The notes under the pieces: generated by a model
The model's database searches: none
What the model saw: only the letters and a program-made list of their open reading frames with translations
What the model was told of the DNA's origin: nothing
NCBI RefSeq assembly: GCF_030159255.1
Contig: NZ_BSCT01000033.1
Location: 1 to 64,000, forward strand
DNA: 64,000 nucleotides
Direction: 5' to 3'
Source of the DNA: Bradyrhizobium sp. SSBR45G
GTDB lineage: Bacteria; Pseudomonadota; Alphaproteobacteria; Rhizobiales; Xanthobacteraceae
Part shown: positions 33,010 through 41,343 of the stretch, one piece after another
Position numbering within the stretch: the first letter of the stretch is position 1
Layout of the letters: each line of letters starts with the position of its first letter
Made by a program: the position numbers and the translations under genes

Positions 33010-33403
33010 TCGACGCCTCCTGTTTGACGAGCGCAATCATTCGTTGAGCCAATGCGATGGGATCGACGCCGGCGGCGGCCGCCGTCGCGAGCGTCTGCTT
33101 GGCGAGGCTGTCGACCTGAAGTGCCAGCGCACGCGCATTCAGGGGCCGCGGCGGCTGGGCGACGAAGCTCCCGCGCCCTCTGACGAGCGTGATCGCGCCA
33201 ATCCGCTCCAGTTCGTCATAGGCGTGCCGAACCGTGTTGAGGTCGACCTTCAACGCGACTGCCATCTCGCGCATCGTCGGCATCCGGTCGCCCGGGCGCA
33301 GCACGCCGGCGCCGAGACTGCGCAGCATCTGGTCGCGCAGCTGGACGTAGATCGGAACCCCCGAATCCTCCAGACAAAGCGATTTCATCAACTGTGTATG
33401 CAT
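33002..33403 (-). CDS. GntR family transcriptional regulator, YtrA subfamily
   Basis: The 133-residue protein has a typical GntR winged helix (GVPIYVQLRDQMLRSLGAGV, LRPGDRMPTMREMAVALKVD, TVRHAYDELERIGAITLVRG; about 14-82) and the short C-terminal helical dimer domain of YtrA regulators. It overlaps the downstream slipin gene and probably regulates that operon. The ATG at 33403 lies only a few bases after the predicted transcription start, so the mRNA may be leaderless; an in-frame ATG at 33388 is an alternative start. Confidence 0.88.
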   Translation of the reverse strand: MHTQLMKSLCLEDSGVPIYVQLRDQMLRSLGAGVLRPGDRMPTMREMAVALKVDLNTVRHAYDELERIGAITLVRGRGSFVAQPPRPLNARALALQVDSLAKQTLATAAAAGVDPIALAQRMIALVKQEASND

Positions 33404-33411
33404 TATCTAGT

Positions 33412-33439
33412 ACAATATACTTTACTGACACAACGTCAA
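33412..33439 (-). promoter_or_regulatory. Promoter of the gntR-slipin operon
   Basis: On the minus strand TTGACG (33439-33434) is followed after 16 bp by TATTGT (33417-33412), in an AT-rich island. The start of transcription would fall near 33405, almost on the gntR ATG. The AT-rich TATATTGTACTAGATAATG stretch could also be the autoregulatory operator. Confidence 0.5.
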
Positions 33440-33605
33440 TGCCCAATCGGGCATGAGGAGCGGTCGCCGACCTTTCCTTGCCGACGCCGGATCGTCCGTT
33501 GCCGCCGCGCCGGCGAACGTCATCGAAATCGCACCGCCCCCGATATCTGGAATTCAGAATTCTTTCGCGGGATCCTATTTCTTTTTCCCAGAAATCATGC
33601 TAACC

Positions 33606-33800
33606 CTTGCGTCATCCCGTGCCCGCCATGAGGGGCGTATCGCGATCGTCACGAACGTGGGGCGCGGGATGCGGTGGGCGCGTCGGGTCGCAGCGGGCTT
33701 ATGCTCGCGGACGAACGATCCGGCGCGTACGGTCAAGCCGTGTGGTCCTGGCATCCCGACGCTGATGCCAAGTCCGTGACGACGATGTTGCGGATGACGG
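33606..33800. repeat. Degenerate dispersed repeat, formerly coding-like
   Basis: Frames through this stretch read RHEGRIAIVTNVGRGMRWAR and AVWSWHPDADAK, peptides I recall as recurring spurious translations in Bradyrhizobium intergenic regions. No intact frame with an RBS exists. The whole gap 33404-34361 is gene-free and consists of this stretch plus the family B and C repeats. Confidence 0.45.
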
Positions 33801-33853
33801 GGGCAAGAACGCCGGTCCCCGGGGAGAGCACGGAGCAGCCGTCCAAACCGTCG

Positions 33854-33957
33854 CGCAGGGAGGGCCGGGCGTAGTCGGCCAGACCTGTGGTTCCTGCCGC
33901 CTGCATTTTTTTCGCAGGCGGGCCACGGGCGCGGCCAGCGCCCGGCCTTCCCTGCGC
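33854..33957. repeat. Dispersed palindromic repeat, family B (copy 1)
   Basis: The outer arms are GCGCAGGGAGGGCCGGG (33854-33870) and CCCGGCCTTCCCTGCGC (33941-33957). The inner part holds GGCCAGACCTGTGGTTCCTG and a T run near 33906. A second copy in opposite orientation is at 46775-46888. Confidence 0.75.
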
Positions 33958-34137
33958 CCTCATTCTCGAAGAGGGCGGGTGCTCGGCAAAGCTCGGACGC
34001 GTGATGCGCCGCGAGACTGAGTTGGTGTGTCGCGATGGATCATCGACGAACCGGATTGAGTTTTGGCAGCGCTCCACTCGGCCTCCTTGTTCTCAAAGGC
34101 AATGCGGAAGCATCGCGCGAACGCGCCGCGACTTTCG

Positions 34138-34244
34138 CCCCTCACCCTGAGGAGCCCGCCGAAGGCGGGCGTCTCGAAGGGCGAGGCCCGGACTGGGGCC
34201 TCATGGTTCGAGACGCGCCTTCGGCGCTCCTCACCATGAGGATC
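34138..34244. repeat. Dispersed inverted repeat, family C (copy 2)
   Basis: CCCTGAGGAGCCCGCC-GAA-GGCGGGCGTCTCGAAGGGCGAGG is followed by an inverted, partly diverged second half (TCATGGTTCGAGACGCGCC, TTCGGCGCTCCTCACCATGA). Each half forms a strong hairpin. It is related to 17687-17750. Confidence 0.75.
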
Positions 34245-34361
34245 AGCAATCCCGCCGTAGAGACGGACCTCGTCCTAATGGACCGCGATACCCAGCACCA
34301 ACTCGCATGCAACGTATGCGGTTCAGGGTCGGTAGCCGCTCCAATTCACGGGCGATCAGCC

Positions 34362-35036
34362 TTACGTCCCCGTCGGCGTATCCTGCCGCCAGGCCGAGCC
34401 CGCGATCTTGGCCGCGGCGATCACCGCCTGGGTGCGGCTCTCGACGCCGAGCTTCTGCAGGATGGCCGAGACATGCGCCTTGATGGTGGCCTCGGAGACG
34501 CCGAGCTCGTAGGCGATCTGCTTGTTGAGCAGCCCCTGCGACAGCATCATCAGCACGCGCACCTGCTGCGGGGTCAGCGTCACCAGGCGGTCGCGCAGCT
34601 TCGTCATTTCCGGGTCCGCCCCGGCGGCGAGGTCGGTGTCGGCGGGCACCCAGACCTCGCCCTCCATGACCTTCCTGATGGCATCGCGCAGGGTCTCGAC
34701 GCCGAACCGCTTCGGGATGAAGCCGGAGGCGCCGAAATCGAGCGAACGGCGGATCGTCGCGCCGTCGTCGCTGGCCGAGACGATCACGACCGGGATCGCC
34801 GGATATTGCGCGCGCAGATAGATCAGGCCGGAGAAGCCGGAGATGCCGGGCATGGTGAGGTCGAGCAGCACCAGGTCGACCTCGGAATCCTTTTCAAGGA
34901 GCGCGGTGAGGTCCTCGAACGAGCCGGCTTCATCGACCACCGCTTCCGCGAGCACGCTCGCGACGGCCTGCCGCAGTGCGTTGCGAAACAGCGGATGATC
35001 ATCGGCGATGACGAGATGGGTGGTGGCAGCCGCCAT
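34362..35036 (-). CDS. NarL/LuxR family two-component response regulator
   Basis: The 224-residue regulator has an N-terminal receiver domain (HLVIADDHPLFRNALRQAVA with paired Asp, phosphorylated Asp in DLVLLDLTMPG, Lys in GFIPKRF) and a C-terminal LuxR helix-turn-helix (LTPQQVRVLMMLSQGLLNKQ, ELGVSEATIKAHVSAILQKL). The ATG at 35036 is preferred; the upstream frame extension is not protein-like. No histidine kinase is adjacent; the large hybrid kinase 10 kb away is one conceivable partner, but this is only a guess. A divergent MFS transporter begins 350 bp away and could be its target. Confidence 0.9.
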   Translation of the reverse strand: MAAATTHLVIADDHPLFRNALRQAVASVLAEAVVDEAGSFEDLTALLEKDSEVDLVLLDLTMPGISGFSGLIYLRAQYPAIPVVIVSASDDGATIRRSLDFGASGFIPKRFGVETLRDAIRKVMEGEVWVPADTDLAAGADPEMTKLRDRLVTLTPQQVRVLMMLSQGLLNKQIAYELGVSEATIKAHVSAILQKLGVESRTQAVIAAAKIAGSAWRQDTPTGT

Positions 35037-35385
35037 GCGTTCGGATTTGACCTTGCGACACGGCAACGCGCGCCTGCACGTCGCCTGTTTTGCGGAAATA
35101 CTCGCCCGGCGAATGGTTGCATGCAAGCATGCAATTCCACCTGCAGGCAAAGGCGGTTAATCCGCCCCTTGTGCATCGCAACATCCGTAGCGCGATGGCC
35201 GGCCGGCGAACTTGATCCGCCGCAATGTCCCCATCTTTCCAGCGCGCCCCGGCGCGCAGGGCCGAAAGTCGTATTGGGGCGAGTTTCACTGCAATGTTAC
35301 TGAGAGCGCAATGTCTCCGCGACCTGCGCCGTCCAAGTCCGGCATGCGGAGGCGAAACCATCAGAGCAACAATCTTGGGGAGCGA

Positions 35386-37056
35386 ATGCCGATGTCGACA
35401 ATGGTAGCCACACAAGCGAGAACGGGAGGCATGACGAAGGACGAGCGCTTCGTCATTCTGGCTTCCTCTCTCGGCACCGTGTTCGAGTGGTACGACTTCT
35501 ATCTGTACGGGTCCCTGGCCTCGATCATCGGTGCGCAGTTCTTCTCGGCCTATCCGCCGGCCACCCGTGACATCTTCGCGCTGCTCGCCTTCGCCGCCGG
35601 CTTCCTGGTCCGTCCGTTCGGCGCCATCGTGTTCGGCCGCATCGGCGACATCGTCGGCCGCAAATACACCTTCCTGGTCACGATCCTGATCATGGGTCTG
35701 TCGACCTTCATCGTCGGCATCCTGCCGAACGCCGAGACCATCGGCTTCGCCGCGCCGGTGATCCTGATCGGCCTGCGCCTGCTGCAGGGCCTCGCGCTCG
35801 GCGGCGAGTATGGAGGCGCCGCCACCTATGTCGCCGAGCACGCCCCGCCGGGCAAGCGCGGCTACTACACCTCGTTCATTCAGACCACGGCAACGATGGG
35901 CCTGTTCCTGTCGCTGCTGGTGATCCTGTTCACCCGCACCATCATCGGCGAGGCCGACTTCGCCAAATGGGGCTGGCGCGTGCCGTTCCTGGTCTCCGTG
36001 CTGCTGCTCGGCGTCTCCGTCTGGATCCGTCTGCGCCTCAACGAGTCGCCCGTGTTCCAGAAGATGAAGGACGAGGGCAAGAGCTCGAAGGCGCCGCTGA
36101 CGGAAGCCTTCGCGAACTGGGGCAACGGCAAGATCGTGCTGCTGGCCCTGATCGGCGCGACCATGGGTCAGGGCGTGGTCTGGTACACCGGCCAGTTCTA
36201 CGCGCTGTTCTTCCTGCAATCGATCCTGAAGGTCGACGGCTACACCGCCAACCTCCTGATCGCCTGGTCGCTGCTGCTCGGCACCGGCTTCTTCATCGTG
36301 TTCGGCGTGCTCTCGGACAAGATCGGCCGCAAGCCGATCATCATGGGCGGCTGCCTGATCGCGGCGCTCACCTTCTTCCCGATCTTCAAGATGATCACCA
36401 GCAACGCCAACCCGGCGCTTGAGAAGGCGATCGAGTCGGTGAAGGTGGAAGTGGTGGCCGATCCCGCCGGCTGCGGTGACCTGTTCAACCCGGTCGGCAC
36501 CCGCGTCTTCACCCAGCCTTGCGACACCGCCCGCGCCTACCTGGCCGGGCAGTCGGTCAAATACACGACCACCTCTGGCCCGGCTGGCTCCGGCGTGAAG
36601 GTGACCGTCAACGGCACCGACGTGCCCTATACCGACGCCAAGGCGAGCAACCCGGCCGTTCTCGCGGCCGTCCAGGCCGCCGGCTATCCGAAGGCGGGCG
36701 ACGCCGCCATCGTCAAGATGGCGCATCCGTTCGACGTGTTCCGCCCGCAGGTCGCCGCGATTGTCGGCCTGCTGTTCATCCTGGTGATCTTCGTGACCAT
36801 GGTCTACGGCCCGATCGCCGCGATGCTGGTGGAGCTGTTCCCGACCAAGATCCGCTACACCTCGATGTCGCTGCCCTACCACATCGGCAACGGCTGGTTC
36901 GGCGGCCTGCTGCCGGCGACCGCCTTCGCGATCGTGGCCTCGACCGGCGATATCTATGCCGGCCTGTGGTACCCGATCACGTTCGCGGTGATCACGGCGA
37001 TCGTCGGCTTCATCTTCCTGCCGGAGACCAAGGACGTCGACATCCAGTCGACCTGA
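35386..37056 (+). CDS. MHS-family MFS transporter with a large inserted loop
   Basis: The 556-residue inner membrane symporter belongs to the metabolite:H+ symporter group (dicarboxylate, osmolyte or aromatic acid uptake). Family features are SSLGTVFEWYDFYLYGSLAS, GRIGDIVGRKYTFLVTILIM, LQGLALGGEYGGAATYVAEH and LSDKIGRKPIIMGGCL. About 110-130 residues of hydrophilic sequence (ALEKAIESVKVEVVADPAGC to MAHPFDVFRPQ, about 345-460) separate the membrane helices before VAAIVGLLFILVIFVTMVYG, making it about 110 residues longer than usual. It contains two Cys and may form a folded external domain. The start has GGGGAG three bases before the ATG, with another ATG six bases downstream. The substrate is unknown. 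Confidence 0.88.
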   Translation: MPMSTMVATQARTGGMTKDERFVILASSLGTVFEWYDFYLYGSLASIIGAQFFSAYPPATRDIFALLAFAAGFLVRPFGAIVFGRIGDIVGRKYTFLVTILIMGLSTFIVGILPNAETIGFAAPVILIGLRLLQGLALGGEYGGAATYVAEHAPPGKRGYYTSFIQTTATMGLFLSLLVILFTRTIIGEADFAKWGWRVPFLVSVLLLGVSVWIRLRLNESPVFQKMKDEGKSSKAPLTEAFANWGNGKIVLLALIGATMGQGVVWYTGQFYALFFLQSILKVDGYTANLLIAWSLLLGTGFFIVFGVLSDKIGRKPIIMGGCLIAALTFFPIFKMITSNANPALEKAIESVKVEVVADPAGCGDLFNPVGTRVFTQPCDTARAYLAGQSVKYTTTSGPAGSGVKVTVNGTDVPYTDAKASNPAVLAAVQAAGYPKAGDAAIVKMAHPFDVFRPQVAAIVGLLFILVIFVTMVYGPIAAMLVELFPTKIRYTSMSLPYHIGNGWFGGLLPATAFAIVASTGDIYAGLWYPITFAVITAIVGFIFLPETKDVDIQST

Positions 37057-37099
37057 TCACGGCGCGAGCGGCGTCCCCGCTCGCACCTCTTCACACGAC

Positions 37100-37129
37100 G
37101 AACGGCCGCGGATCACTCCGCGGCCGTTC
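37100..37129 (+). terminator. Hairpin terminator after the MFS gene
   Basis: The 12-bp perfect stem GAACGGCCGCGG/CCGCGGCCGTTC has an ATCACT loop and lies 43 bases after the stop codon, between convergent genes. The downstream T run is poor (CGCATTTC), so it may act with partial efficiency or in both directions. Confidence 0.6.
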
Positions 37130-37162
37130 CGCATTTCAGGCCGGGAGTTTCTCTTTTTGGTG

Positions 37163-37630
37163 TCAGGTCGCACCGATGAACTGCAACACCACCTCGCGGA
37201 CATGCGGGCGGCTGCGATGCTCGATCAGATAGATCGCCTGCCAGGTGCCGAGCATCATGCGGCCGTCATGCACCGGCACCTGCAGCGAGACCGCGCTCAG
37301 CATCGTCTTGATATGGGCCGGCATGTCGTCGGGCCCTTCGGTGTCGTGCACCCAGCCGGCATTCTCCGGCGCCAGCCGCGCCAGCGCCGTGGTGAGATCG
37401 CGCAGCACGGTCGGGTCGGCGTTCTCCTGGATCGTCAGCGACGCCGAGGTGTGGCGGATGAAGGCGGTCACCGCGCCTTCGCGTGCCGCGGCCTCGCGCA
37501 GGAAGGCCTCGACCTCGCGCGTGAGATCGGTGAAGCCGCGGCCCGAAGTCTGCACGGTCAGAACCGACGTCACGACGGTATTGATAGCGGCCGTTGCAGG
37601 CGCCGTTCGCGATGTCGATCTTGCGGGCAT
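37163..37630 (-). CDS. yjbQ: YjbQ family protein (secondary thiamine-phosphate synthase-type)
   Basis: This 155-residue protein carries the UPF0047/YjbQ signatures FIRHTSASLTIQENADPTVL and WVHDTEGPDDMPAHIKTML, whose His residues form a likely metal site, and VHDGRMMLGTWQAIYLIEHR near the C-terminus. YjbQ members form compact trimers and can show weak thiamine-phosphate synthase activity; the true physiological role is uncertain. A periplasmic coiled-coil protein gene lies 36 bp upstream on the same strand. Confidence 0.9.
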   Translation of the reverse strand: MPARSTSRTAPATAAINTVVTSVLTVQTSGRGFTDLTREVEAFLREAAAREGAVTAFIRHTSASLTIQENADPTVLRDLTTALARLAPENAGWVHDTEGPDDMPAHIKTMLSAVSLQVPVHDGRMMLGTWQAIYLIEHRSRPHVREVVLQFIGAT

Positions 37631-37666
37631 GTGCTCGGTCTCCTCGGCGCGATCTCAGATCTTGCC

Positions 37667-38242
37667 TCAGATCTTGCCCGAGACGTCCTTCTGCACCCGC
37701 TGCGCCATGTCGAGCAGCCGGCGCCAGGCCTGCTCGAGAAAGCCCATCATGCGGTCCATGTCCTGGTCGCTGGGCAACGGGATCTCGATCTTGCGCGCTC
37801 CATCGGCAGATTTCGACTCGCCCGGCTTCTCGCCAGCCTTGTCGCCGATCTTGGGCTCGGCCTTCTTCAACTGATCGGATTTCGGCAGCGCCTGGTCCTT
37901 CGGCAGCGGCTCGTCGATCTTGCCGGAGATGCTCTGGTCGCGGGAGGCGAGCTGGACCTTGAGCTTTTCGTTCTCGGCCTGCAGCCGGCCGATCTCCGCA
38001 TCCAGCGCGGCGCGCTCGTCGGGGACCGCGTAGCAGGCCCAGCCGCCGGCGCTGTTGTTGCAGGTCGAGACCGCGCCAGTGCGGGTGTCGAGGCGGATCA
38101 CACCGTCGGGCGTGGTCGACATCGTGTAGCGGCCCTTGTCGCTCTCGGGCGCAGCGTCCTCGGCCGCCGACGCTTCCACGCCCAGGCAGCTGACCGCAAG
38201 GAGCGCAATGAGGTGCCGCCGATATGGCTTCGTGAGACTCAT
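37667..38242 (-). CDS. Exported coiled-coil hypothetical protein
   Basis: The 191-residue protein has a signal peptide (HLIALLAVSCLGVEASAAED). A short conserved beta segment with a Cys pair follows (YTMSTTPDGVIRLDTRTGAV, STCNNSAGGWACYAVPDE). A heptad coiled coil (AALDAEIGRLQAENEKLKVQ), a Lys/Pro/Glu-rich linker and a terminal amphipathic helix complete it. It is likely periplasmic. I recognise it as a type common in Bradyrhizobiaceae without a known role. It precedes yjbQ in the same direction. Confidence 0.75.
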   Translation of the reverse strand: MSLTKPYRRHLIALLAVSCLGVEASAAEDAAPESDKGRYTMSTTPDGVIRLDTRTGAVSTCNNSAGGWACYAVPDERAALDAEIGRLQAENEKLKVQLASRDQSISGKIDEPLPKDQALPKSDQLKKAEPKIGDKAGEKPGESKSADGARKIEIPLPSDQDMDRMMGFLEQAWRRLLDMAQRVQKDVSGKI

Positions 38243-38338
38243 GGCTGGATCTCCAAGGCAAAGTCGAAGGCACGTTTCAAGTCACGTTCGCGACCGCCGT
38301 CATGCACGCCCACATTGTGTCGCGGCCATGACATGGCC

Positions 38339-38992
38339 TCAGGTGCGGTCACCTGCCACAGGCCGCCCTTCAGCGTGGGACGTATAGGCGGAGCGGCCGG
38401 ATTTCAACGCGTCGGCCAGGAGCTCGAGCCGGTCCTGGCCCCAGAACACCTCGCCCTCCAGCACGTAAGCGGGCGAGCCGAACACGTCGGCCGCGATGGC
38501 GTCCTGCCGGTTCTGCTCATAGACGGCGCCCACGGCATCGGTCGCGGCCTGCGTCACCAGATCGCGCCCGGGCAATCCGGCCGCATCGGCCAGCCCCGCG
38601 ATGACCTCCGCGTCGGCCAGATCGAGCTGCTGCTCCCAGATCGCCGGGAAGGCGCGCCGCAGATACGGCTCGGGATCGAGCCCGGCCTGCAGCGCCGCGA
38701 TGACGACGCCGTCCGCGAGCCGGGCATTGAACGGCCAGTTCTTCGGCTGCAGGTGAAAATCGAGCCCGCGCCGGTCGCGCCAGCGCTTGAGCTCGACGAT
38801 GCGGTAGCGCTGCCGCGCCGGGTGGCGCTTGGCGAGCGGCAGGCCGCCGGTTTCGGCGAACAGATCGACCAGCATGACGGGCTTGAGGTTCACCGCGACG
38901 CCGTGACGCGCGGCAATGTCGCGGAACAGCCGGTGGCCGATATAGGCCCATGGCGACTGCAGGGAGAAGTAATAGTCGATCTGGCGCGACAT
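38339..38992 (-). CDS. 2-hydroxychromene-2-carboxylate isomerase family protein (DsbA/GST-kappa fold)
   Basis: This 217-residue protein has the thioredoxin-like DsbA fold of the HCCA isomerase group: YYFSLQSPWAYIGHRLFRDI at the N-terminus, with Ser replacing the catalytic Cys as in GST-kappa enzymes, and the conserved DVFGSPAYVLEGEVFWGQDR (cis-Pro) near the C-terminus. Relatives use glutathione to isomerise naphthalene-pathway intermediates or act on other aromatics. No other naphthalene gene is nearby, so the substrate is open. Confidence 0.9.
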   Translation of the reverse strand: MSRQIDYYFSLQSPWAYIGHRLFRDIAARHGVAVNLKPVMLVDLFAETGGLPLAKRHPARQRYRIVELKRWRDRRGLDFHLQPKNWPFNARLADGVVIAALQAGLDPEPYLRRAFPAIWEQQLDLADAEVIAGLADAAGLPGRDLVTQAATDAVGAVYEQNRQDAIAADVFGSPAYVLEGEVFWGQDRLELLADALKSGRSAYTSHAEGRPVAGDRT

Positions 38993-39166
38993 CCGGGTTC
39001 CGAGCTTGGTTGGGCGTCAGCGACATCGGATCAGACGACTTCGAGCGGCGCAAGATCGCAGCTCGGCACAACGCTGTTGATGCGGCGCAGTGACAGCTGC
39101 GACCGATCTGACGAAAAAGCCGAGAAATCGAGCAAATTCAGGCATCTAACAGTTCAACACGCAATC

Positions 39167-39195
39167 TTGACTTGGGGGGATGCGGTCAGTATGGT
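39167..39195 (+). promoter_or_regulatory. Promoter of the F0 ATP synthase operon
   Basis: TTGACT (39167-39172) and TATGGT (39190-39195) are separated by 17 bp, about 70 bases before the atpI start codon. It is the best sigma-70-type match in the gap between the divergent isomerase gene and atpI. Confidence 0.6.
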
Positions 39196-39264
39196 CCGCG
39201 CGGCTTTAAAGGGCGATGGGGCGCTATTTCCTGACACTCGCAGCATCGGATCGGGTCTCCACAC

Positions 39265-39657
39265 ATGGCGGATAGGCACATGGCGGATGGCACGAACGGT
39301 GACAGCGGACACGGGGATCGCGACAAGTCGCCCGATGAGGCTGCGCTTTCCGCAAGGCTCGGAAGTCTCGACCAACGGTTGTCCGAATTTCGCGACAGCC
39401 GAAAGATCGGGGCTGATCAACCTGGAAACGGCAGCGGTGACACTGCAGCCCGGGCTTCGGCCATGGCGCGTGGCCTGCGACTGTCCTCCGAGTTGATTGC
39501 CGGTGTCCTCGTCGGTGCGGTGCTTGGCTGGGGCTTCGACCGTCTGCTGTCGACATCGCCCTTTGGATTTATCGTGTTTTTCCTGCTCGGCTTCGCCGCC
39601 GGCGTGGTGAACGTGGTCAGATCTGCAGGCACGGCTCCCGACAGACCCCGCCAGTGA
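39265..39657 (+). CDS. atpI: F0F1 ATP synthase subunit I (AtpI/AtpZ-type)
   Basis: The 130-residue protein has a long, hydrophilic, charged N-terminus (about 1-70) and two membrane helices (LSSELIAGVLVGAVLGWGFD; GFIVFFLLGFAAGVVNVV). It is the first gene of the F0 operon, where AtpI is thought to help c-ring assembly or Mg/Ca supply. A frame start five codons later (MADGTN) is possible. Position and topology give the assignment more than sequence does. Confidence 0.88.
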   Translation: MADRHMADGTNGDSGHGDRDKSPDEAALSARLGSLDQRLSEFRDSRKIGADQPGNGSGDTAARASAMARGLRLSSELIAGVLVGAVLGWGFDRLLSTSPFGFIVFFLLGFAAGVVNVVRSAGTAPDRPRQ

Positions 39658-39729
39658 GACATCAGCGGAAGTTCGTCGAATGAAGTGCACAGCGCCGGCG
39701 TGGCCGGTCAACAATGAGACGCCACGCGG

Positions 39730-40473
39730 ATGATCGATCCGATCGAACAATTCCACCTCAACAAGATCTTCACGATCGGCCATATCGGCAATCAGGAGAT
39801 CGCGTTCACCACCTCGTCCGCGTACATGCTGCTCGCGGTCGTGATCATCTCTGTGATGATGCTGGCCGCCGGGCGTCAGCTCGTGCCGGGCCGCTTCCAG
39901 TCGGTGGTCGAGCTGTCCTACGAATTCGTCGCCAACACCATCAGGACCAGCGCCGGCTCGCACGGCATGACGTTCTTCCCGCTGGTGTTCTCGCTGTTCA
40001 TGTTCATCTTCGTCTCGAACATCGTCGGCATCATTCCCTACACCTTCACGATCTCCAGCCACATCATCGTCACCTTCGCGCTGGCGCTCCTGGTGTTCCT
40101 GACGGTCATCATCTACGGCTTCTACAAGAACGGCCTGAAGTTCTTTAAGCTGTTCGTGCCCTCCGGCATTCCCGTGGTGATCATGCCGCTGGTGGTCGTG
40201 ATCGAAATCATCTCCTTCTTCTCGCGGCCGATCTCGCACAGCGTCCGTCTGTTCGCCAACATGCTGGCCGGCCACGTCACGCTGAAGGTGTTCGCGAGCT
40301 TCGTGACCATGCTCGGCGCGCTCGGCTTCGTCGGCAAGGTCGGCGCGCTGTTGCCGCTCGGCCTCACGGTCGCCCTGACCGGCCTCGAGCTGATGGTCGC
40401 GTTCCTTCAGGCCTACGTCTTCACGATCCTCACCTGCATCTATCTCAACGATGCTATCCATCCGGGCCACTGA
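39730..40473 (+). CDS. atpB: F0F1 ATP synthase subunit a
   Basis: The 247-residue integral membrane subunit forms the proton half-channels next to the c-ring. The essential arginine lies in SHSVRLFANMLAGHVTLKVF, and the C-terminal helices GLTVALTGLELMVAFLQAYV carry the conserved Glu and Gln. Five to six membrane helices and an N-terminus starting MIDPIEQFHLNKIF are typical of the Rhizobiales protein. It sits in the inner membrane and is followed by atpE after 38 bp. Confidence 0.97.
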   Translation: MIDPIEQFHLNKIFTIGHIGNQEIAFTTSSAYMLLAVVIISVMMLAAGRQLVPGRFQSVVELSYEFVANTIRTSAGSHGMTFFPLVFSLFMFIFVSNIVGIIPYTFTISSHIIVTFALALLVFLTVIIYGFYKNGLKFFKLFVPSGIPVVIMPLVVVIEIISFFSRPISHSVRLFANMLAGHVTLKVFASFVTMLGALGFVGKVGALLPLGLTVALTGLELMVAFLQAYVFTILTCIYLNDAIHPGH

Positions 40474-40511
40474 TCCGGCCCTCTCTACCAAACCCCTCAA
40501 AGGAGTTCGTC

Positions 40512-40739
40512 ATGGATCCGGTCGCAGCGAAGTACATTGGCGCGGGCATTGCCTGCATCGGCATGGGTGGCGCGGGTGCCGGCATCGGCATCATCTTCGG
40601 CAACTACCTGTCGGCCGCTCTGCGCAATCCGTCGGCCGCCCAGGGCCAGTTCGGCAACCTGATCTTCGGCTTCGCGGTGACCGAAGCGCTCGGCATCTTC
40701 TCGCTGCTGATCGCCCTGCTCCTGCTGTACGCCGTCTAA
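40512..40739 (+). CDS. atpE: F0F1 ATP synthase subunit c
   Basis: The 75-residue hairpin of two membrane helices forms the proton-driven ring. The glycine-rich first helix (YIGAGIACIGMGGAGAGIGI), the polar loop RNPSAAQG and the second helix with the proton-carrying Glu in FAVTEALGIFSLLIALLLLY are all present. The RBS AAAGGAGTTCGTC is strong, as expected for the most abundant subunit. Confidence 0.97.
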   Translation: MDPVAAKYIGAGIACIGMGGAGAGIGIIFGNYLSAALRNPSAAQGQFGNLIFGFAVTEALGIFSLLIALLLLYAV

Positions 40740-40767
40740 GACGGCCTGAGCCGGACAGGAGAAGCCC

Positions 40768-41343
40768 GTGGCTGAAAGTCATGGCGTGGCCAAGGGCGGC
40801 GAGGCCAAGGGCACCGCAAGCGCCCATACGGAGGCCGAAGGCGGGCATGGGTTTCCTCCTTTCCAGAAGGAAACCTTTCCCTCCCAGATCGCCTCTCTGG
40901 TGATCGCCTTCGTGGCGCTGTACGTGATCGTATCGCGTGTGGCGCTGCCGAAGGTCGGGGCCGTTATCGACGCCCGCCAGAAGTCGATCGACGGCGATCT
41001 GGCCGAAGCGCAGCGGCTGAAGGATGAGTCCGAAGCCGCGATCAAGGCGTATGAAAGCGAGCTCGCCGCGGCACGGTCCCGTGCCCAGGCGATCGGAGCC
41101 GAGACCCGCGAGAAGCTTGCGGCCTCTTCGGATGCCGAACGCAAGGCGCTGGAAGAAAGTCTGGCGGCCAAACTGGCCGCTGCTGAGACGTCGATCGCCA
41201 CCACGCGGACGACTGCAATGAGCAACGTTCGCGGCATCGCCGCGGATGCGGCCTCTGCGATCGTGAAGCAGCTCACCGGCAAGGCCCCCGCGGCCAAGAC
41301 GGTCGAGGCTGCGGTCGATGCATCGTTGAAGGGAACAGCCTGA
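40768..41343 (+). CDS. atpF2: F0F1 ATP synthase subunit b'
   Basis: This 191-residue peripheral-stalk subunit has an extended polar N-terminus (about 1-40; Gly/Glu/His-rich), one membrane helix (IASLVIAFVALYVIVSRVAL), and a long alanine-rich coiled coil that pairs with subunit b. The presence of both b and b' is typical of photosynthetic and related alphaproteobacteria. It ends in TGATG, overlapping the atpF start by one base. Confidence 0.93.
   Translation: MAESHGVAKGGEAKGTASAHTEAEGGHGFPPFQKETFPSQIASLVIAFVALYVIVSRVALPKVGAVIDARQKSIDGDLAEAQRLKDESEAAIKAYESELAAARSRAQAIGAETREKLAASSDAERKALEESLAAKLAAAETSIATTRTTAMSNVRGIAADAASAIVKQLTGKAPAAKTVEAAVDASLKGTA

Noticed and set aside
34999..36882. A 627-codon minus-strand frame over the MFS transporter
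   Set aside because: It is an antisense shadow with His/Asp/Gln-rich composition; the transporter frame has clear family motifs and an RBS.
37157..39496. A 779-codon plus-strand frame over yjbQ and its neighbours
   Set aside because: It opposes three recognisable genes and shows no motifs or RBS.
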